From Thozetella sp. PMI_491 (taxonomy: Eukaryota > Ascomycota > Sordariomycetes > Chaetosphaeriales > Chaetosphaeriaceae): a stretch of DNA of 64,000 nt. Of the stretch, positions 58,101 to 64,000 are shown piece after piece. Positions within the stretch are counted from its first letter, which is position 1. The number at the start of each line of letters is the position of its first letter. Made by a program: the position numbers and the translations under genes. The notes under the pieces were generated by a model, which searched no databases, was not told where the DNA came from, and was given only the letters and a program-made list of their open reading frames with translations. The stretch spans positions 1-64,000 of the forward strand of contig MU270103.1 of assembly GCA_021432635.1 (NCBI GenBank), given 5' to 3'.

Positions 58101-59608
58101 TTGGGGTCTTGGCCCTGTCAACTTTGCCAAGGCGGTTCCCCGAGCGTCTAAGCAACGCCGCCGACTTCCGGAAGCCACCCGACGTCTAAAAAAAAGCTTG
58201 AGGCTCAAAGCAGGCGGAGAGATTGCGAAGGACGGCTGTTTCAGTTCACTCTCCTGGGAACGATAGGGTCTGTTCCTCGGGGCCCCCCTCTACCCCACCC
58301 GGCTTTGCCAATCCTGGGGTTTGCTGTCTTGAGATGCCGTATCTCGGTAGGTAGACAGGTATCTGTGCGGCTTACGCTCCTATCCGCGATCTACCTGCCG
58401 GTCTGCGTTTCTCGCCGCGGCTTTGGCTCGGTTTGTTGATGATGCCATCGATTGCATGTTCAGGGATCTACCTTTTCACTGGGGGAGCCCTTAGATCTCC
58501 CACCACCACGAAAGAGCAGGGTCCCGTCCCAGCACCGTGGGACTGAGCTCTGGACAGGGGCAGGATCGGCAGATGCTTGAAACGGCACGCGGTTAATCCA
58601 CCTACTCCGCAGCACACGAAAAGCTTGGTGCAACTTCAATTCGCGGTGTAACTGGTGGGTAGGCCTGCTGCTATTACCTATCACACTTCACCGCTCCGTA
58701 GAGCGACCGAGCTCGTATTCTACGACGACCAGCGTCATCGCGCGTCAGCCACGGCGTGATGAGTTGTCCATGATGCGCCAGCGCCAGCGCCGATCCGCGC
58801 CTCGCACCCGCGCATAGCGGGGGAGGCGACGAGAATAAGCAAACAAGCACAAAAAAGATGCAAAACACCAAGGGGGAGGGGAAGCCGAGGCCAAAAAAAA
58901 ACAGCCGCTGCGGAAACCTTCTGTCCGACCATCGCCGCCTCTTCTCGATAGCCACAGCGCCACGGGACATGCGGTGCCGATTTCCACCGCCAGAGGCGCG
59001 AGAATGGGCTTATAATGGGGGTGGCGTCACGGCGCTTTCAATCACGGGAAGCGCTCGCCGGAAGGAGCATTGCACAGCTCATTATTATCACTGCCGGGCC
59101 AGCCACTAGGATGACCAGTGACCGCTTTCGCGGCCACCCCGGCCCGAGAGGGATCCAGTGGATCGATCGAGGCCAGCCAAACGAAAAAGGAAGAATAATA
59201 ATAGAGTTTCGCAGGCGCATAGCTCGGAAATTACACCTCGGGCCATTTCAGAAACTGGGTGGCGTTTGAGAGGCGGTCGTAGGAAAACTAATAGAGCCAG
59301 CGAGTGCAATCTCTAAGGGAGCAGTCGCATGGACGATTGGGCCGCGCGGCCGTACCGGCTGTTGCTAGTGTCGAGGTATTCGTAACCTCACTTGACTCGT
59401 GGTCCGAGAACAGGTAGGGCAGCATGCCAGTGGCTTCTCGACGCAAAGAAGACTTGTCCATTCTAGACTTGGTGAACTCTCCACCACGGTCACTCGATGC
59501 TAATCTACAAATGCAAAACGCCTGTGGACCCCCGGAGTGATCCTCGACTCCAAAAGCTCAAGGAAGAGAGACGATAGCCCCGTTTTTTGTTGTCCATCTT
59601 TCCGTCAT
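55177..59608. other. long region without a confident gene, upstream of WSC gene
   Basis: About 4.4 kb. It should contain the WSC promoter on the left and the eIF3a 3' region on the right. The longest intergenic frame (56975-57694, plus strand) has no recognisable domain. A C12 run lies at 56593-56604 and a G11 run at 57445-57455. GTACTGTAC occurs at 55609-55617. One short minus-strand frame (55739-56065) is listed separately as a possible gene. Confidence 0.45.
55739..56065 (-). CDS. possible small hypothetical protein
   Basis: A 108-codon frame from an ATG at 56065. I do not recognise a family. Its C-terminal half (from QLRYVPSRRKQEAGT through HGLVVPPQIAATFGLTVP to SYEEEQAILQTGW) looks more protein-like than the low-complexity frames around it. 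A CAG acceptor-like site precedes CTGCGCTACGTGCC, so it may be the last exon of a spliced gene whose start I cannot place. It lies in a long gene-poor stretch with no informative neighbours. It may equally be a chance frame in GC-rich DNA. Confidence 0.25.
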   Translation of the reverse strand: MSVSPSILLVSASPETLGFRSQGREPPRSPRHGPHGHFPQLRYVPSRRKQEAGTRTGLESHGLVVPPQIAATFGLTVPAEQPPPALRKGGQLLSYEEEQAILQTGWHR

Positions 59609-62600
59609 CTAACTGGCACCGCCGCCGTCACGACGAAACCTGGGCACCCACTTGCCGGCACCCCCGGCTGGCAGGTTCTCGGCGGGCGGCGCAGGCGAGT
59701 TGTCCCTGCCGTTCCGGCTGTCTCCTCTGCCAGACTCGTCACGATCCAGCGGCGCGCCTCGGCCGGAAGCGACGCGAGAGCCAGCGGCAGGAGGAGGCAT
59801 GGTGCGGTCGGAGGGGGCAGCTCCGCCCCCAGACTTGGCAGCCTCTCTATCGCGCCAGCTGGCCTTGCCTCCGACGAGGTTAAGGCGTGGCGGCCCAGAG
59901 GCAGCGGGCCGGTCGTTAGAGTCGGTCCGCTCCATGGGAGTACCGGTGCGAGCCGGGGGAGGAGCTGGGTCCGAAGCAGGAGCGGCGCCCGAAGGGGGGG
60001 CCGTGCCAGAGGCGTTGCGCGAGCCATCGCGGTCTCTCCAGCTCGGCCTGTTTCCACCACCGGCCAGCTGCAAGCGGGGAGGACCAGATGATGGCTCTGT
60101 TCGCTCCGGAATTCGCTCCGGAAGGGGATCGCGCTTCGGCGGCGGCGGCGCGGCCTTCTCGGCCTTGCGCCGGGCCATGGCCTCTTCCTCGCGCTGCTGC
60201 TGACGAGCCAGGAGCTCCTTGTCCTTCTCGCGCTGCTTCTCCCTCTCCTCCTTGAGTCGGGCCATTTCCTCTCTCTTGGCCTCTTGCCGCTTCCTCTCTT
60301 CCTCCTTCTCCCGGGCGGCGCGCTCCTCCGCCTCCTGGAGGGCGCGCTCCTTCTCCTCGCGCTCCCGCTTCTCCCGGATCTTCCTCTCGCGGTACTCCTT
60401 CCTCCGAGCGGCCACCTGCTTCTCCAGCTCCCGGTCCGCGTCGCGACGGCGCTTCTCGAACTCGTCGCGGCGCCGCTCGTGGAGGTTGGCCCGGTATTTC
60501 TCGTAGAACGGCATGAGGCGGCTCAGGCGGTGCTTGAGCTCCACGTCCTCCTTGTGCTTTATCTTGGAGTCCTTGAGGGTCTGCTCCTTGACACGCTCGT
60601 AGGCAGCCAAGTCGCGCTCGCGCTGCTGGGCATAGTCGTCGCCCAGCTTCTTGGCCTCTTCTTTCCTGAAGGCACGCTCCAAGTGGTCAATGCGCTTGCT
60701 CGTAGCCCGCAGCTTCTCGGCGATGCTGGTCTTCTCCCGCTCGAGCTGCTGGAGCTTGAGCATGCGGATCTTACTGCTGTCCAGGGTGTCGAGGTCTTCG
60801 CCCTCGAGGTCGTCGAGCTTCATGTCCTTGAGCATGCTCTCCACCTCCTTTCGCTTGATCTGCTCCCGCTCGTTGGCAAGTCGCTTTTGGTCGCGGATCC
60901 TCTGCTCCTCGGCCAGTCGGTTGGCTTCGGCTTGCTGGAGGGCCTGCTCTTGGAGCAACTTCCTCCGGGCGTTTTCCTTCTCTCGCTGGGCTTGCAGTTC
61001 CGAGGCACGGTCCTTACGCTTCTGAATGACGTCCTTCCTGGCTAGGATGTCGAGATGCTCCTGCTCTGCCCCGGTCTTGGCGCGAGCGAGGGCGGCAGCG
61101 CGGGCCTTGATGCGGTCCTCGTTGAAGGTGGGATCGATGTACTGGCAGGTGGTGTACAAGACCTCGGCCATTCGGGTGAGCTGAGAGCGCACGATCTGGG
61201 ATGGAGTGCTCTGCAGACGCTGGACGGTTCCCGTCTCAGACTCGGCAGAGCCGGCCGCCGAGCCGGCGTGCGCAGCCTTGGCAGAGGAGAAGACGTCAGC
61301 GTCGAAACTCAGGACGCCGGTGGCATGGTCCATGCGGATCGCGAGATCGCCCTTCTTGTTGCCGTTCATGATGAACTTCTCGATAGTGCCGCGGGTCACC
61401 TGGAAAGGCTCCGGGAACTTGGCGAGGCTCTCGACAAACTCCAGGTCGACCGTCTCGTACACCTGCGAGAGCTGCTGGAACAGGCGGGTGAGAATCACCT
61501 GCTGTAGGGGAGCAATGTACTTCTGCATCTCCTCGTCGGCGCCGATCTGGGCGAGGATGGGGGAGATCTTCTGGCAGATAGAGAGAGGGTGGAAGTCGAC
61601 CTCGAGGATGTTGTACAGGTCTCGGATCTCGGGACGAGCCCGCTTGAGCAGCGCCTTGGAGTGCGCATCGCGGAAGAGGGCTGCACGCGTGGGCGCCTGG
61701 CCCATGCCGAGCAGGTGGGTGAGGCGCGAGTTCTTGTTCTTGCGGGCCTCGTCGAAGTCCACCATAGCACCACGGGACCGCGAGGTGCTGATGACCGGGA
61801 TGGAGAGGGCAGACAGGATCACGAAGGTGGCGGCGCGCGTGAGGTCCGCCTCGCTGGTGGGCGGGTTATCCGCCTTCTTGCCCTGCCCGGTGCCAACGAT
61901 CATGGCCGACTGCCTCAGGAGGCTGTAGTACCGAGACCAGGCTGCGGCATGGAAGAGGTAGTTCTCGCCGACCAGGAAGATGCGGGTCAGCTTCTCGTAG
62001 TAGTTGGCCATCATGATGTTCTTCGGAGGCCGCTTGCTTAGGTTGAGGAGGGTGTGGATGTCCTCGACGCTGCGGAACGCCTCCTGCCACAGCTCGAGCT
62101 CCACGGCCACATTCAACTGCTGGAAGCGCGTCTCCAGGTGGCGCTGCAGGGTATCCGGGTCGTTCAGGTTGATAGCGTGCATCTGGGACGAGTACTTGGC
62201 TGCGGTCTGGACATGGTTGCGGAGCAGCTCGCAGAGGCGGCGGAACTCAGTCTTGCGGGTGTACTTGAGGCAGAAGTCAAACGCCTGCATGGCAGTGCTC
62301 TGGTAGAGCATCTCGAGCCGGGCATTGTTGCGGAGGATGTCCAGAACAGTTCGGTAGGCTTCCCACAGGAACTTCAGCCATGGGGTGACGATGGCACGGT
62401 CGGTGCGGTCCTTGGATCCCTCCCCCGACACGGTGGCGAGGAGGAGGGACTCGGGCGTCTCGGTGGCCTCGAGGTCATCTACATTGGTCGTCGCGCCAGC
62501 GGTGGCCTCGATGGTGGACTGGACCTCGTCGGCCTTCTGCTGCGCGGCCGTGACCTTCTCCGCGGCGAGTTCGATAAATTTTTTGAGCACCAACTGTGAA

Positions 62601-63049
62601 ACGCATGTCAGTCATAGACGCTGGGACGCTGGGCGGGGGAAGGCAGCAGCCACGAACCTCGATGGTGCCGACGTTGGTGTTCTGGGCGATGTTCTTGTAC
62701 TGGTAGAGCGCATCCTTGGCCAGCTTTCCCTTCTTTTGTCCGACTGAGAGCTCGACCAACAGGAGCATCACCGGCTCCAGGGAGGCGATGGGAACATTGC
62801 GAGAGCGCTTGGACGTGATGTGCTCGTGGAGGAGAGTGAGGGCGGCCGGGGTCTGGTTGACGCCGATGAGTTCCTGAGCCCGCTTCAGGACATTCTCGGG
62901 CTTTTGATGCGGTGGAGGAGGCTGTGGCCTGGTCAGTATCGGCAAGGAACGTGGTCCGGAGGGGAGCGATGACGAGGACGAAAATCGCGAGGAGGGGTAA
63001 ATGCGACAACGCCTTCGCTGGCGAAGGACTCGAGAGGACGACGTACCAT
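59609..63049 (-). CDS. TIF32: eukaryotic translation initiation factor 3 subunit A
   Basis: Largest scaffold subunit of eIF3, which binds the 40S ribosome and mRNA during start-site scanning. The product is 1083 residues. Exons: 63047-63049 (only the ATG), 62658-62921 and 59609-62593. The N-terminus [21 protein letters not shown] is the family's conserved start and is made only by joining ATG directly to CCTCCTCCACCG after a 125-nt intron. [24 protein letters not shown] and [21 protein letters not shown] follow, then a PCI domain at about residues 340-510 ([22 protein letters not shown]). A long Arg/Glu/Lys-rich coiled coil covers about residues 560-880. A Pro/Gly/Arg-rich tail carries repeated GPPRLxLxGG and SWRDR motifs. 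The second intron starts with the less common donor GTTCGT. The whole frame is intact. Confidence 0.94.
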
Positions 63050-64000
63050 CTTGGGCAACCTCCCCTAGGCGCAGTAAGGGTTATCTGGGAGGTTGGAGTG
63101 GTGATGGGAGCCCAGCAAAAACCTCGGGTGCAAGAACGCCGATGGTTTGTTCAGGTGCTGGTTGTAGACTTATCGCCTCTTGCGAGATGAGAAACGAAGC
63201 CCTACGCAGACGGCACTTGTCAGATTTTTGATTTGTGTGTGTGCTCTTTCTCTGCACCGCGCTAGCCCCGATTTGGCCACGCTCGGGTTGAATGTTTCCA
63301 ACCCCGAGTTTCCAATATCGCTCCGAAGGCGTCTGCCTCGTAGACTCTGCAGAGATAGGTTCGAGAGACGCGCTTTTGCGGTTCTGCAGTTTACATACTG
63401 AAATCCTCGTGTGCATATCTTCACTTGGTGCCCACGAGAGGTTGCCCTGCTCAAAGCCCTTGAGGAAGGAAGCCCAGCACTAGTTACGGAGTAGAGGCTC
63501 GCTTAGTCAAAGTGCTAATTAGTGGGGCACGCCCGCACCGGCTGGAGAGGCGGAAGAATATGCATTCTCCGGGGCGTGATTGCTTGTTATAGAAATACGA
63601 TCAAAACGCTAGACTGGCACCTGAGGTCGCTTTCTCGCTGGTCTGGGCAGCCTTAGGTAATGTTGTTTCTTCCCGAGATGCTAGACTCCACCTTGCACCT
63701 CTCGCTTGGCGTCTGGTATGGTAGCTAGTGTAGCCAGTAGCCGCAAGAGGTAGGAGACAGGCAAGAGACCGGGCGTGACGCGCCAGGCAGGTCGGTGAAC
63801 AGATTGAAAACCAACTAGGGAAGACTACGAAGCAAAAGAAAATATCTCTTCCTTTGGCCGCGGCCTCATCTCTGCAAATACGCAAATATCGCCTATTAGT
63901 TGGGCCTGTAATACAGTGGTAAGTTGGTAACAATGCAGGGTGAGAGGCTAGCCAGCAGCCTGGTAGGCTATCGGCCCCGTCTGGTTAGTCCTTGGCTATC
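63050..64000. other. eIF3a upstream region to window end
   Basis: It contains the eIF3a 5' leader and promoter. A TACGGAGTA motif lies near 63484. No gene or RNA was recognised; any gene further right is outside the window. Confidence 0.5.

Overview
The window is nuclear DNA of a filamentous ascomycete, most likely a sordariomycete (Sordariales, Chaetomiaceae-like). It is GC-rich, its genes carry short GT-AG introns (mostly 50-190 nt) with CTAAC/CTGAC branch-point motifs, and the predicted proteins resemble Neurospora/Chaetomium types. I rebuilt 16 protein-coding genes with 38 introns from splice signals, reading frame and family similarity. None was tested by a search.

Layout: 1-4951 no gene recognised; RPL33/eL33 (-, 4952-5709); glucose-6-phosphate dehydrogenase (+, 8355-10298); Mediator subunit MED14 (+, 11790-15125) convergent with protoporphyrinogen oxidase (-, 15798-17986); NAB2 poly(A)-RNA-binding protein (-, 18918-20492) divergent from a secreted GH20 beta-N-acetylhexosaminidase (+, 23664-25561); a 56-base assembly gap (27273-27328); a CYP52-like P450 (+, 28078-29844) convergent with an ARO8-type aminotransferase (-, 30583-32495); a CRH-type GH16 cell-wall transglycosylase (+, 34667-36120) convergent with DNA topoisomerase I (-, 37151-40206); ATP synthase gamma (+, 41099-42280), divergent from topoisomerase I and convergent with an LSD1-type SWIRM/amine oxidase (-, 43212-46711); VPS33 (-, 47553-49905); a UBE2W-type ubiquitin-conjugating enzyme (-, 50849-51563); a double-WSC-domain secreted protein (-, 53176-55176); and eIF3a (-, 59609-63049).

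The genes are ordinary core functions: translation (RPL33, eIF3a), transcription and chromatin (MED14, LSD1, TOP1), mRNA export (NAB2), respiration and heme (ATP3, PPO), NADPH supply (zwf), vacuolar fusion (VPS33), cell wall or surface (CRH, GH20, WSC), plus one P450 and one aminotransferase. They do not form an operon, a secondary-metabolite cluster or a defence island. I found no tRNA, rRNA, CRISPR or intact transposon.

The most interesting observations are small-scale. RPL33 appears to need a 10-nt micro-exon. The eIF3a start codon is alone in its coding exon. A perfect 10-bp inverted repeat lies 73 bp before the ATP3 start. A GTAC-W-GTAC palindrome recurs in intergenic DNA. An acidic SDDDxPL motif is repeated along the topoisomerase I tail. 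I did not find evidence for a wholly new biological system.
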